Shown here piece after piece: positions 8,655-16,545 of a stretch of 64,000 nucleotides of DNA. How positions within the stretch are numbered: position 1 is the stretch's first letter; each line of letters opens with the position of its first letter. The DNA is taken from contig DLHY01000078.1 in NCBI GenBank assembly GCA_002483445.1, positions 78,663-142,662 on the forward strand, written 5' to 3'. A program made the translations under genes and the position numbers. The notes beneath the pieces were generated by a model. The model was given only the letters and a program-made list of their open reading frames with translations. It was not told the origin of the DNA and made no database searches. The DNA comes from Blastocatellia bacterium UBA7656 (GTDB taxonomy: Bacteria > Acidobacteriota > Blastocatellia > UBA7656).

Positions 8655-8738
8655 CTGCTATAGTTCCTCCTCAAATCCTGAAATTTGCGGAACCAGGTTG
8701 CAGGCTCCGCGTTGGATTTCGCAAGAGAGCAAAAAGCG

Positions 8739-8756
8739 ATTCCCCTCGTGGGGAAT
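8739..8756 (+). other. 5' leader hairpin before the third pilin
   Basis: ATTCCCC (8739-8745) pairs with GGGGAAT (8750-8756) over a four-base loop. It ends 12 bases before the GAGGAG ribosome-binding site (8769-8774) of the pilin at 8782. It could stabilise the leader; no function is shown. Confidence 0.35.
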
Positions 8757-8781
8757 ACATCTCGTCGTCGAGGAGTGAACC

Positions 8782-9261
8782 ATGGATCGTAAGCAGAGAG
8801 GTTTCTCGCTCATCGAGCTTCTGATCGTTGTCGCAATCATCGGCATCATCGCTGCCATCGCCATCCCAAGCCTGCTCAAGAGCCAGCAGGCGGCTCGCGA
8901 AACGGCAGCAGTGAGCGAAGTGCAGGGTGTACACAAAAATCAGGTGCTTTATTCTGTTACCAAAGGCAAAGGCAAATTCGGAACGCTCGAAGAACTGATC
9001 GCATCAGGCAATCTGCCACAATCTTTTTCAAGCGGAATCAAGGGCGGGTACAAGTTCACCATCGCGCCTGTCAGCATCGATGGACTGGCGGCTATGTATG
9101 ACTGCACAGCCGCGCCGACCGCCGTCGGCACTTTCGGAACAGGCAATGTGTCCTACTACATAAATGAGACGGGCGCACTGTATGAAGCTGAGGGCGGAGA
9201 GCCTCCAACAGCGACTCCGCAGGATCGCGTGCCGCAAAACGGAACTCTTTATACCAGATAG
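8782..9261 (+). CDS. Type IV pilin-like protein
   Basis: 159 residues. MDRKQRG|FSLIELLIVVAIIGIIAAIAIPSLLKSQQAA has a prepilin helix almost identical to the pilin at 8100. The globular part diverges (SEVQGVHKNQVLYSVTKGKGKFGTLEELIASGNLP) and resembles short pilins that carry the GTLEEL-type segment; it has one Cys near residue 113. GAGGAG precedes ATG 8782. It lies between two terminator hairpins, so it should have its own transcript, but no sigma-54 motif with correct spacing was found upstream. Probably an alternative or minor pilin. Confidence 0.85.
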   Translation: MDRKQRGFSLIELLIVVAIIGIIAAIAIPSLLKSQQAARETAAVSEVQGVHKNQVLYSVTKGKGKFGTLEELIASGNLPQSFSSGIKGGYKFTIAPVSIDGLAAMYDCTAAPTAVGTFGTGNVSYYINETGALYEAEGGEPPTATPQDRVPQNGTLYTR

Positions 9262-9272
9262 CTTTGAATTAA

Positions 9273-9309
9273 AGGGTCGGACATCAGCGCGTCCGGCCCT
9301 CTCGTTTTT
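9273..9309 (+). terminator. Rho-independent terminator after pilin
   Basis: AGGGTCGGAC (9273-9282) pairs with GTCCGGCCCT (9291-9300), eight-base loop, followed by CTCG and T5. It closes the pilin block. Confidence 0.85.
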
Positions 9310-9418
9310 CGCCCCTGCCGCTTTGGGTTGCAGCAAAAGATTTCCCTTGATTTTCTTCCCCCTTGCTTTTTATTCTTCAGCACAAGCGCCCCCGCTCTAA
9401 AATCACAGGAGAATCGGT

Positions 9419-10258
9419 ATGGCAACAAGCGATATTCAGGCTGTCCCGGCTGTGACTGCGCCGAAGAGAAACGCGCGCGCGGTCGGAAAATTAAAAGCCA
9501 TAATACTGAATACCTTTCGCGAGTCGGTTCGCGACCGGGTGCTTTACAACCTCATTCTCTTCGTCCTTCTGCTGGTTGGCGCATCGATTTTTATCAGCGA
9601 GCTTTCAATAGATCAGGAGAGCGCCTTCATCGCCAACCTCGGACTGAGTTCGATGCTCATCTTCGGCGCGCTCATAGCTATCTTCATCGGCGTGGGACTG
9701 GTCTACAAGGAAATCGACCGACGCACAATCTACAATCTGTTCTCAAAGCCTGTTTACCGGCACGAGTTCATCATAGGCAAATACCTGGGGCTGTGCCTGA
9801 CGCTTTTGATCAACTCGGCTGTAATGGTCTTAGGCATCGAACTCGCTCTGCTTTATGTGAATGGGAAACTGGTGCCGCTGCATCTTGCGATGCTGCCCGC
9901 AGCCTTTCTGATTTACCTTGAGCTTGCGCTGATCGTCGCTGTCGCTCTGATGTTTTCGAGCTTTTCGACTCCCATGCTTTCGGCCCTCTTTTCATTTGCC
10001 CTTTATGTCGCAGGACACTTCAGCCAGGATTTGAAGCTTGCGGCTCAACTGACAGACTCGACCGTCGTGCGCGCTATCCTCCACGGTGCCTATTATGTTA
10101 TCCCGAATCTTTCGAACTTCGGTTTCATCTCCGAAGCATCGCACGGACGAATGGCTCCGGCCAGCATGATGGTTTCAGCGACCGTCTACGCGATCGTGTA
10201 CATAGCCATTTTGTTGTCAGCCGCGACGCTCATTTTCCAGAAGAGGAATTTCAAGTAA
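9419..10258 (+). CDS. ABC-2 type transporter permease
   Basis: 279 residues with about six membrane helices (near 45-65, 80-100, 125-145, 155-180, 190-210, 255-275). The N-terminal AIILNTFRESVRDRVLYNL, then LVYKEIDRRTIYNLFSKPVYRHEFIIGKYLG, is the signature of the NosY/ABC-2 membrane family, in which the EIDR..Y loop contacts the ATPase. AGGAG sits before ATG 9419. No ATP-binding subunit is adjacent, so the partner must be encoded elsewhere. Substrate unknown. The TPR gene starts eight bases after its stop, suggesting an operon. Confidence 0.85.
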   Translation: MATSDIQAVPAVTAPKRNARAVGKLKAIILNTFRESVRDRVLYNLILFVLLLVGASIFISELSIDQESAFIANLGLSSMLIFGALIAIFIGVGLVYKEIDRRTIYNLFSKPVYRHEFIIGKYLGLCLTLLINSAVMVLGIELALLYVNGKLVPLHLAMLPAAFLIYLELALIVAVALMFSSFSTPMLSALFSFALYVAGHFSQDLKLAAQLTDSTVVRAILHGAYYVIPNLSNFGFISEASHGRMAPASMMVSATVYAIVYIAILLSAATLIFQKRNFK

Positions 10259-10265
10259 AACGCTT

Positions 10266-11147
10266 ATGAGACGAATCATTCCGATTTCAATTCTGATCGC
10301 AGGACTCGCATCGCTCTATCCCATGCAGAGATGGATCGATACGAATCTCCCGCGCGAGGTCATCAACGAAGAGGTGCTTTATTTTTCGTCGGGCGAGACG
10401 ATCAAGAAGATGAGCCTCGGCTTCAGCGGGCTTGTGGCTGAAATCTACTGGATTCGCACGGTTCAGTATTTCGGGCGCAAAATCACTGGTAGCGATCCGT
10501 CGATTTCAAGACTGAGCGATATTCGGATGGACCTGCTCGCGCCTTACCTCAACATAGTCGTCACGCTCGACCCTCATCATATCCCCGCCTATCGTTTCGG
10601 CGCGATCTTTCTGCCTGAGCGCGATGTTGATGCAGCGATCAGGCTGCTTGAAAAAGGCATTAGCGAAAACCCCAGCGAATGGAGGCTCTATCAGGATATC
10701 GGATACATTCACTGGCAGATGCGCGATTACGAAAAAGCAGCCGACTGGTATGATCGCGGCGGACGGATCGAAGGGGCGCGCTGGTGGATGCGCGATCTGG
10801 CTGGAGTGATGAAAATCAAGGGCGGCAGCCGCGACGTAGCCCGCACAATCTACAAATCCTATCTGGAGAGTGAAGATGAAAACATACGCCGTCAGGCCGA
10901 ACATCGACTTTTGCAACTTCGCGCGTTGGACGAAATCGATGCCATAAGCATCCTCCTCGAACGGCTCAAGGATCAACCTGCAACGTGTCAGGCCAAACTG
11001 CGCTCGCTCGCTCGCAAGCTGGATCAACTGGGGATAGCGATCAATGAAGAGATGATGCCCCTCGATCCGGCAGGAATTCCTTACGAGATTGATCCGGCGA
11101 CGTGTCAGGTGAAGATCTCAAGTAAATCGCCGATTCCAATTTCATAA
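10266..11147 (+). CDS. TPR-repeat protein of unknown function
   Basis: 293 residues. An N-terminal hydrophobic segment (residues 4-20, IPISILIAGLASLYPM) is a signal anchor, so most of the chain is periplasmic. TPR-like helices occupy about 100-180 (HHIPAYRFGAIFLPERDVDAAIRLLEKGISENP, DIGYIHWQMRDYEKAADWYDRGG). It follows the ABC-2 permease by eight bases and may scaffold that transporter; this is inference. Its TAA (11145-11147) overlaps the convergent DUF3108 stop (11142-11144) as TCATAA, so the two 3' ends share one short junction without a terminator. Confidence 0.75.
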   Translation: MRRIIPISILIAGLASLYPMQRWIDTNLPREVINEEVLYFSSGETIKKMSLGFSGLVAEIYWIRTVQYFGRKITGSDPSISRLSDIRMDLLAPYLNIVVTLDPHHIPAYRFGAIFLPERDVDAAIRLLEKGISENPSEWRLYQDIGYIHWQMRDYEKAADWYDRGGRIEGARWWMRDLAGVMKIKGGSRDVARTIYKSYLESEDENIRRQAEHRLLQLRALDEIDAISILLERLKDQPATCQAKLRSLARKLDQLGIAINEEMMPLDPAGIPYEIDPATCQVKISSKSPIPIS

Positions 11148-12011
11148 TTTTTTTGCTGACGGCTTTTGCTCAATTACGGGAAGACGTTTCAGATCGATAG
11201 TAACGGTCGCGCCCGATGATTTGATTTTCGCCCTGACGGGAAGCCTAAGCTCGTCGTCCGTTATCCACATCTTCATTTCGCCTTTGCGTCGGGTGTAGCG
11301 TCCGTCGAAAGCCTTCACGTCGAGTTTCACGGCCCGGAATTTTCCCGCAGCGACTTTCACTTCCTCGCGACCAAGCACCGTGACTTCGACATCGTAGACC
11401 TTGCCTCCTTCGCTCAGAGGCACAGGAATCGTTTTGCCCTGATCGAACTTGAGCGCGCGAAGATAATAAATCGCCGACAGCACATCGAGAACCCAGGCAG
11501 GCGAATCGGCTTCTTTCACTTTTGGCGGGGCTGTTTTATTGAGCAGGTTTTTTTCGGTGTAGATCACGCGCCCCGTTTCGGGGTTGATGATGGCTTTCTG
11601 CTCGCGCTTGTTTTTTCCCTCATCGATCAACTGAAAAGATGTTCTCAAGGCGAAGTCCTTCGCGCTGACTTCCGTTATGAACTGATCGCGGACTTTTATT
11701 CCGAACAGCGAGGGGAAGAATCCTTTCGACGCGATATCCGCCTTGAATTCGATCAAGCCGGTCGCTTTCTCTTCCGTCTTTGGATTTTCATCGATCCTCG
11801 AAACGGTCAGTTTTATCTCGCCTATCGCCCCCGAAAAAATCAGCTTCGAAAAAGACGCCTCGTAGACGAGCGATTCGCCGACTTTGAAAGGCAAGGGCTG
11901 ATCGATAACAGGAGCATTGATCCTGTCGCTGATCTTTTCCGGGATCGACTGGGCCACCACTGGAAGAGACAGGTGAATCAACAGGGCGAGTGTGAGGAAC
12001 TTCCTTGTCAT
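11142..12011 (-). CDS. DUF3108 family secreted/periplasmic protein
   Basis: 289 residues from ATG 12011. The frame is open further upstream, but that part is IS-derived and reads MWKLRPDHGSG; the true N-terminus MTRKFLTLALLIHLSLPVVAQ is a signal peptide. The domain has features of DUF3108: PFKVGESLVYEASFSKLIFSGAIGEI near the start, then DPETGRV-like INPETGRVIYTEK, a YYLRAL segment and GGKVYDVEVTVLGREEV. These are predicted outer-membrane or periplasmic beta-barrel-like proteins without known activity. The start codon lies only about ten bases from the IS200/IS605 right end at 12021, so its natural promoter and ribosome site were displaced. No good Shine-Dalgarno remains (the GGAGG of the IS end is 16 bases away). 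Confidence 0.8.
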   Translation of the reverse strand: MTRKFLTLALLIHLSLPVVAQSIPEKISDRINAPVIDQPLPFKVGESLVYEASFSKLIFSGAIGEIKLTVSRIDENPKTEEKATGLIEFKADIASKGFFPSLFGIKVRDQFITEVSAKDFALRTSFQLIDEGKNKREQKAIINPETGRVIYTEKNLLNKTAPPKVKEADSPAWVLDVLSAIYYLRALKFDQGKTIPVPLSEGGKVYDVEVTVLGREEVKVAAGKFRAVKLDVKAFDGRYTRRKGEMKMWITDDELRLPVRAKIKSSGATVTIDLKRLPVIEQKPSAKKL

Positions 12012-12020
12012 AGCTCGATT

Positions 12021-12170
12021 TTGACATCCTCCCTCCACTAAACGCGAGGACGCGCTATAGTGGGGGATTCCGGGTCGGTCGCCCGGTAGGTTCTCGCTTC
12101 TTCGACAACGGCATCCCGTCGTCTCGACGAAAGGACTGCCCGCCCTTTTCTTTCTTTGATATTGATCGCC
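12021..12170 (-). ncRNA. Probable omega RNA (reRNA) of TnpB, with guide from the DUF3108 flank
   Basis: In characterised IS200/IS605 elements the 3' end of tnpB plus the right end encodes a scaffold RNA, and the guide is the sequence just beyond the right end. Here the right-end stem (12031-12066: CCACTA/TAGTGG outer, CGCG/CGCG inner, AGGA loop) is followed by GATGTCAA ending at 12021. The guide would be read from 12020 downward (AATCGAGCTATGACAAGG) and covers the DUF3108 start codon. The 5' boundary at about 12170 is a guess. Confidence 0.5.
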
Positions 12171-13228
12171 GCGTTGTGATCCCGATCCATGATCTGGCCG
12201 CAGCTTCCACAACGATAGATGCGAATATCAAGCGGCATTTTTTGATCTTGACCACAACGCGAGCATCGGGTTGTGGTTCCCCCGGCTTTCACTTCTTCCA
12301 CCTCTCCGCCAGCTTCTTCCGCTTTGTGGGCAGTGATCGAAATGAATTGTCTCCATCCGGCGTCACTGATGCTTTTGGCCAGGTGATGATTTTTCACCAT
12401 CCCCTTGATGTTGAGGTTCTCGAACTTGATGACTCGATACTTCTTCGCCAGTTTATTCGCTTCCTTGAAATGGAAGTCTCGACGCTGACGCGCGACCTGT
12501 TGATGCTTCTTTGCCAGAAGACAGACCGCTTTCTTTCTCCGGTTGCTTCTTTTGATTCGTCTCGAAACACGTCGCTGCGCCTTCTTCAATTCTCTCTCAC
12601 GGTTGCGAAGAAATCGAGGATTCTCGATCTGTTCGCCATTCGAGAGAGTGGCGAAAGTCTTAATGCCTACGTCGATACCGACTGTTTTATCAGGCATCAT
12701 TACAACAGGCTTAGGTTCGTTCTCTTCGACGGCAAAAACAACATACCAGCCATCGGCTTCGCGTTTGATCGTACACGTCTTGATTTCGCCCTCGATCGGG
12801 CGCGAGAGATGAAGCTTGACTGATCCGATCTTCGAGAGATGAAGCTTCTTCCTCTTCTGGTCGAGCTTGAAGCCGGTTTGAGGATAGGTGAAGGAATCGT
12901 AACGGCGGTGAGAACGAAAACGAGGAAAGCCAGCCTTTTCTTTCTTCTCTTTCACCCGACGAAAGAAATTCTTGAACGCCAGATCGACCCGCTTGAGCGT
13001 TTCTTGAATAACTTGAGAATGGACTCTGGCAAGATCGTCGCGTTCTTTTTTGATGCCGGGCAGTTGAGCCGATTGCTCTTTTTTGCCAACACAGACGCCG
13101 TTGATCCGATAGGCGTCACGACGCTCCCAAATGGCGGCATTGTAAAGCTCACAAAGCAAACCTAGCCACATTTCGAAAATGGCGGTCACTTTCGCTGACG
13201 GCTTCAATTTGTACTTGTAGGCTTTCAC
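12038..13228 (-). CDS. tnpB: TnpB RNA-guided nuclease, OrfB_IS605 family
   Basis: 396 residues from GTG 13228 (VKAYKYKLKPS, the usual TnpB start, with GAAGAA upstream); the frame is open to 13261. RuvC triad intact: Asp186 in GIDVGIKTFAT, Glu270 in IKFENLNIKGM, Asp350 in MDRDHNAAINI. A zinc ribbon between the last two has Cys322/Cys325 and Cys340/Cys343 (TRCSRCGQ, YRCGSCGQ). TnpB cuts DNA next to a transposon-associated motif, guided by omega RNA, and helps the element persist. All key residues are present, so it may be active. No TnpA gene is near; it would need one in trans to move. Confidence 0.92.
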   Translation of the reverse strand: MKAYKYKLKPSAKVTAIFEMWLGLLCELYNAAIWERRDAYRINGVCVGKKEQSAQLPGIKKERDDLARVHSQVIQETLKRVDLAFKNFFRRVKEKKEKAGFPRFRSHRRYDSFTYPQTGFKLDQKRKKLHLSKIGSVKLHLSRPIEGEIKTCTIKREADGWYVVFAVEENEPKPVVMMPDKTVGIDVGIKTFATLSNGEQIENPRFLRNRERELKKAQRRVSRRIKRSNRRKKAVCLLAKKHQQVARQRRDFHFKEANKLAKKYRVIKFENLNIKGMVKNHHLAKSISDAGWRQFISITAHKAEEAGGEVEEVKAGGTTTRCSRCGQDQKMPLDIRIYRCGSCGQIMDRDHNAAINIKERKGRAVLSSRRRDAVVEEARTYRATDPESPTIARPRV

Positions 13229-13411
13229 AGTTTCTTCACGACAGACGATACAGGGTTCCAAAGTAATAGTGAGCGAAGTCTCCTTGAATCCGGTGTTGTG
13301 GCATCGCTGCTATTGTATCGTGACCGCAGGAGGCATGAGAAGTCATTAAAGGATCCGGCGAACAAAGACGACGAATAGTGACCGTCGAAGCGACGACGAC
13401 GGGAAATCCAT

Positions 13412-13451
13412 CTCCACCTATAACCGCCATCCTGGGCAGTTATAGGTGGAG
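13412..13451. repeat. Perfect 13-bp inverted repeat
   Basis: CTCCACCTATAAC (13412-13424) and GTTATAGGTGGAG (13439-13451) are exact complements around a 14-base loop that can add a GCC/GGC pair. It lies 50 bases past the methyltransferase stop and about 180 bases upstream of the tnpB start. Either the IS left-end hairpin or a terminator of the upstream gene; no T tract follows on either strand, which favours the IS end. Confidence 0.6.
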
Positions 13452-13501
13452 TATTCTTTCGCAAAGAGATAACCTCGCCTCTTGCATCCGCACATCGTCG
13501 G

Positions 13502-14122
13502 CTAGTGGCTGGCAAAGACAAGCCTCGCGATCAAAAATAAAAACACAACTGCGCATCCGATGGCCGCGCGATATTCGCGATGGCGAATGTACTGAGCAAT
13601 CTCAAACCTTTTCCCGCCCGGTTGCTTTTCTTCTGCGCTTCGATACGGAGTTATGCGCGGAATCAGCATCGGCACTCGCTGGCTGTATTTTTCATACTCA
13701 TCAGGGAAGAGCTTTCGCATCGTTTCGGCTTCGGCCATCATCACCGGCACGTAGATCAAAAAGTAAAATCCCAGATAAGCAGCCGTAAACCACCACGAGC
13801 CTGACGCAATGGCCGCGCCTGCGCCCATGATGAAAGTTCCCAGATAAAGCGGATTGCGCGTGTAAGCGTAAGGGCCGGATGTGGTCAACTCCTGATTCTT
13901 TTTCAAATACCCCGAAGCCCACGCCCGAATGCCAAGCCCCAGCAAGGCAATCGCGCCTCCAATTATCAGCGTCATCATAGTTGGTCGCGCCGCCACTACG
14001 AGCAGAGGCACAAGCAGGAATCCCGCGCTCACCCTTATTCGCTGGGCCAGACTCTTGAAACCTGGCCGTTGAGCCTCGGAAGGTGAAACATCGACTTCTT
14101 CGTTATCGGTTGTGTCGTTCAT
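13502..14122 (-). CDS. Isoprenylcysteine carboxyl methyltransferase (ICMT)-family membrane protein
   Basis: 206 residues from ATG 14122, chosen because it overlaps the upstream gene by four bases (ATGA). Membrane helices lie near residues 30-70, 100-135 and 185-203. The family motif GPYAYTRNPLYLGTFIMGAGAAI (about 82-105) and the downstream EEYEKYSQRVP-like FPDEYEKYSQRVPMLIP mark the PEMT/ICMT fold, which binds S-adenosylmethionine. In bacteria the substrate is usually unknown. Coupling to the heptosyltransferase hints at an envelope lipid or glycan target, but that is inference. Confidence 0.82.
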   Translation of the reverse strand: MNDTTDNEEVDVSPSEAQRPGFKSLAQRIRVSAGFLLVPLLVVAARPTMMTLIIGGAIALLGLGIRAWASGYLKKNQELTTSGPYAYTRNPLYLGTFIMGAGAAIASGSWWFTAAYLGFYFLIYVPVMMAEAETMRKLFPDEYEKYSQRVPMLIPRITPYRSAEEKQPGGKRFEIAQYIRHREYRAAIGCAVVFLFLIARLVFASH

Positions 14123-15171
14123 TTCGTGTTTTCGAGTCTCTTCAAAATCGCGCGCTGCACTTCGCTCACTGGAATATCCATACATCGCCAGTGCCAGCAG
14201 CTTCGCCTGTGGCACGCGGGCCTGCACCACAGATCACGCCCGACTGTCACATCCCGCGCGTCGAAAGGGCCATTTCTTTCCGGCGAAGTCGGCCCGTAGA
14301 GTCCGACAATCGGAGCGCCTGCCGCCGCCGCCAGATGCAGCGGGCCTGTATCGCCGCCTACGAAGAGCGAAGCCCTTCGAGCCAGAGCAACGAACTGTTT
14401 GAGCGTCGATGCCAGAGGCTTCGCCGCGCCGGTCTTAGAATACGTTGCCAACTCGTCAGCAAGATTTTCTTCCCCCGGCCCGAATGTGACGAGGGATGAA
14501 AGTCCCGCCTCTTTTCGCAGCCAGTCTGCAATCTGACCGTAGCGGTCAACAGGCCATAGTTTCGTCTTCCATCCGCCGCCGGGATTGATGATCGCAAACG
14601 AAGAGCCAAAATCTGAAACCGCGCGGTCTGCGAAAGCTTCATCTTCGATTGAGACGGCGATTGGAAATTCATACTCGGTCGAATCATCCATCTCCAGGTC
14701 GAGAGCGGCGCGAGCGAGGGCGAGATTTTTTTCTATCACATGCTTTTTCTCTGAAGTCGCGGCCTGTTCGGTCAGAAAAATCCGACTCATCTTTTCGCGC
14801 AGGTCGCTCGAACAAAATCCCACTCTGCGCGCTGCTCCCGACGCCAGCGCGACGAAGCCGGATTTGATCAAGCCCTGAAAATCTATGGCTATGTCCGGCG
14901 GCGCGTCGTTGCCCGATGCGCTTTTGATCAGAGCGAGCGAGCGGCGAATCTCTTTTGCAGTGGCGCTTGAAAAGATATTCCTGCGCCATCGGCGGGTATC
15001 GATCTCGGTGAGTTCATCGATTGCGGGCGAGTCTTTGAGAATCGCGCTGGCGCGTCGCTCGACCACCCATTGAATCTGCGCCTGGGGGAGCGCCCGCCTG
15101 ATCCAGGCCGCAGCCGGGAGCGCGTGCGCCACGTCGCCAATCGAACTGAGCTTGACTATCAGGATTCGCAT
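14119..15171 (-). CDS. waaC: Lipopolysaccharide heptosyltransferase I-like, GT9 family
   Basis: 350 residues. MRILIVKLSSIGDVAHALPAAAWIRRALP is the GT9 N-terminal nucleotide-sugar fold motif; IQWVVERRASAIL and FAIINPGGGWKTKLWP follow. SLFVGGDTGPLHLAAAAGAPIVGLYGPTSPERNGPF near residues 270-305 is the donor-binding signature (D-T-G-P-L-H) of ADP-heptose transferases. It should add heptose to Kdo of the lipopolysaccharide core at the inner membrane. It is divergent from dxr with an 83-base gap that includes an alternating GCGCGCGCGC run near 15195. Specificity for heptose I is likely but not certain. Confidence 0.85.
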   Translation of the reverse strand: MRILIVKLSSIGDVAHALPAAAWIRRALPQAQIQWVVERRASAILKDSPAIDELTEIDTRRWRRNIFSSATAKEIRRSLALIKSASGNDAPPDIAIDFQGLIKSGFVALASGAARRVGFCSSDLREKMSRIFLTEQAATSEKKHVIEKNLALARAALDLEMDDSTEYEFPIAVSIEDEAFADRAVSDFGSSFAIINPGGGWKTKLWPVDRYGQIADWLRKEAGLSSLVTFGPGEENLADELATYSKTGAAKPLASTLKQFVALARRASLFVGGDTGPLHLAAAAGAPIVGLYGPTSPERNGPFDARDVTVGRDLWCRPACHRRSCWHWRCMDIPVSEVQRAILKRLENTK

Positions 15172-15254
15172 CGAAAAAGCAAAGGCAGATTATAGCGCGC
15201 GCGCGCAGTCGGGCGAAACGCGCCTTTTGATATAAGGCTGCGGTTGGTGCTAGA

Positions 15255-16457
15255 ATGCGGCAACCCGTTATGAAGAATGTCAGCATACTCGGCTCGACCG
15301 GCTCCATAGGCCATAGCACGCTTTCGGTCATCGCTTCGCTCGCGGATTGTTTCTCGGTAAGCGCGCTGGCCGCCGGTCGCGACATCGACGGGCTTGCCCG
15401 ACAGACGGCCCGTTTTCGCCCCCGCCTCGTTTCCGTAGCGGATCACACCGACATCGAATCGTTCAAAGAAAAACTCATCGCGCTCGGAATTTTCGACCTG
15501 CCCGAAATCGTTTCCGGCGAGGAAGGTCTCGTTCGCGCGGCCTCAATCGAGGACACCGAGATAGTCGTATCGGCGACCGTCGGCGCTGTCGGATTCCTTC
15601 CGACTTATCGCGCGTTGCTGCTTGGCCGAAGAGTGTGCCTTGCCAACAAGGAAACGCTGGTGATGGCGGGCGAATTGATGACGCGGGCGGCGCGAGACTC
15701 AGGGGCAGAGCTTTTGCCCGTCGATAGCGAACACAACGCGCTTCATCAATGCCTCAGAGGCGAGCGCGTGGAAGAGGTCAAAAGATTGATCCTCACGGCA
15801 TCGGGCGGGCCGTTTCGCACAGCCTCGCTCGATGAGATGAGAGGGGCGACAGTCGAGGCGGCGCTTGCGCATCCGACGTGGCAGATGGGATCGAAAATCA
15901 CTATCGATTCAGCCACGCTGATGAACAAGGGGCTTGAAGTGATCGAAGCCGGGTGGCTGTTCGGATTTTCGGCGGATCGAATCGCGGTCGCCGTGCATCC
16001 TCAATCGATAGTCCATTCGATGGTCGAAATGATCGATGGGTCGGTCATCGCCCAGCTTGGCGTGACCGATATGCGATTGATGATTCAATACGCGCTCACT
16101 TTTCCTGATCGATTGCCGACCGATCTGCCCTCGCTCGGAATGAATCAACTCTCGCGACTGGAATTCTTCGAACCGGATTTTGAGCGATTCCCGTGCCTGA
16201 TGCTCGCCTACGACGCGATGCGCGAAGGCGGGACGATGCCTGCGGCAATGAGCGCGGCCAACGAGATCGCAGTCGAAAGCTTCCTAAACAAGCGAATAGG
16301 TTTTATGGACATAGCTCGCGTGATAGCTGAAACGATGGCTTCGCATCGGACTCAGCCCTGTTCGAGCATCGAAGCAGTGATTGAAGCCGACCGCGAGGCG
16401 AGAGAGAGCGCCGAGATCATAGTAAGCAAGCATGTGTTTGACAGAGCCGCCGTGTGA
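15255..16457 (+). CDS. dxr: 1-deoxy-D-xylulose-5-phosphate reductoisomerase
   Basis: 400 residues, family length. VSILGSTGSIGHSTLSVI is the NADPH-binding Rossmann motif; CLANKETLVMAG, PVDSEHNALHQCLRG (metal-binding Asp/Glu), LTASGGPF and HPTWQMGSKITIDSATLMNKGLEVIEA are diagnostic. It makes 2-C-methyl-D-erythritol 4-phosphate, the committed step of the non-mevalonate isoprenoid pathway. ATG 15270 is an alternative start. The following rseP lies 88 bases downstream in the common dxr-rseP order; UppS, which uses the pathway's product, is 11 kb away at 27417. Confidence 0.97.
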   Translation: MRQPVMKNVSILGSTGSIGHSTLSVIASLADCFSVSALAAGRDIDGLARQTARFRPRLVSVADHTDIESFKEKLIALGIFDLPEIVSGEEGLVRAASIEDTEIVVSATVGAVGFLPTYRALLLGRRVCLANKETLVMAGELMTRAARDSGAELLPVDSEHNALHQCLRGERVEEVKRLILTASGGPFRTASLDEMRGATVEAALAHPTWQMGSKITIDSATLMNKGLEVIEAGWLFGFSADRIAVAVHPQSIVHSMVEMIDGSVIAQLGVTDMRLMIQYALTFPDRLPTDLPSLGMNQLSRLEFFEPDFERFPCLMLAYDAMREGGTMPAAMSAANEIAVESFLNKRIGFMDIARVIAETMASHRTQPCSSIEAVIEADREARESAEIIVSKHVFDRAAV

Positions 16458-16545
16458 AGGGGGACGGTCTAGTATAGACACTCAAAACACGCTCGGTTAA
16501 ACTAATTCTTGCTTTCAGGCATTTATAACATAAGGAGATTCAAAG

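Larger units (their letters stand above)
12021..13460 (-). mobile_element. TnpB-only IS200/IS605 (IS1341-like) element
   Basis: The element holds only the tnpB gene, without a Y1 transposase. The right end is well supported: a stem-loop at 12031-12066 spanning the tnpB stop codon, then GGAGGATGTCAA reading toward 12021, the form common at right ends of this family. The left end is less sure. A perfect 13-bp inverted repeat at 13412-13424/13439-13451 may be the left-end hairpin; a terminator of the neighbouring methyltransferase gene is the alternative. The upper coordinate is therefore an estimate. It sits between genes that otherwise look like one minus-strand operon. Confidence 0.7.

Noticed and set aside
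8687..8702. GCGG...TTGC resembling a sigma-54 promoter before the third pilin
   Set aside because: Only nine bases lie between GG and GC and the -24 element is poor; RpoN promoters need ten.
13236..13430. Short minus-strand frame upstream of tnpB that could be a small transposase
   Set aside because: No HUH motif or Tyr of a Y1 transposase and too short; treated as IS leader DNA.
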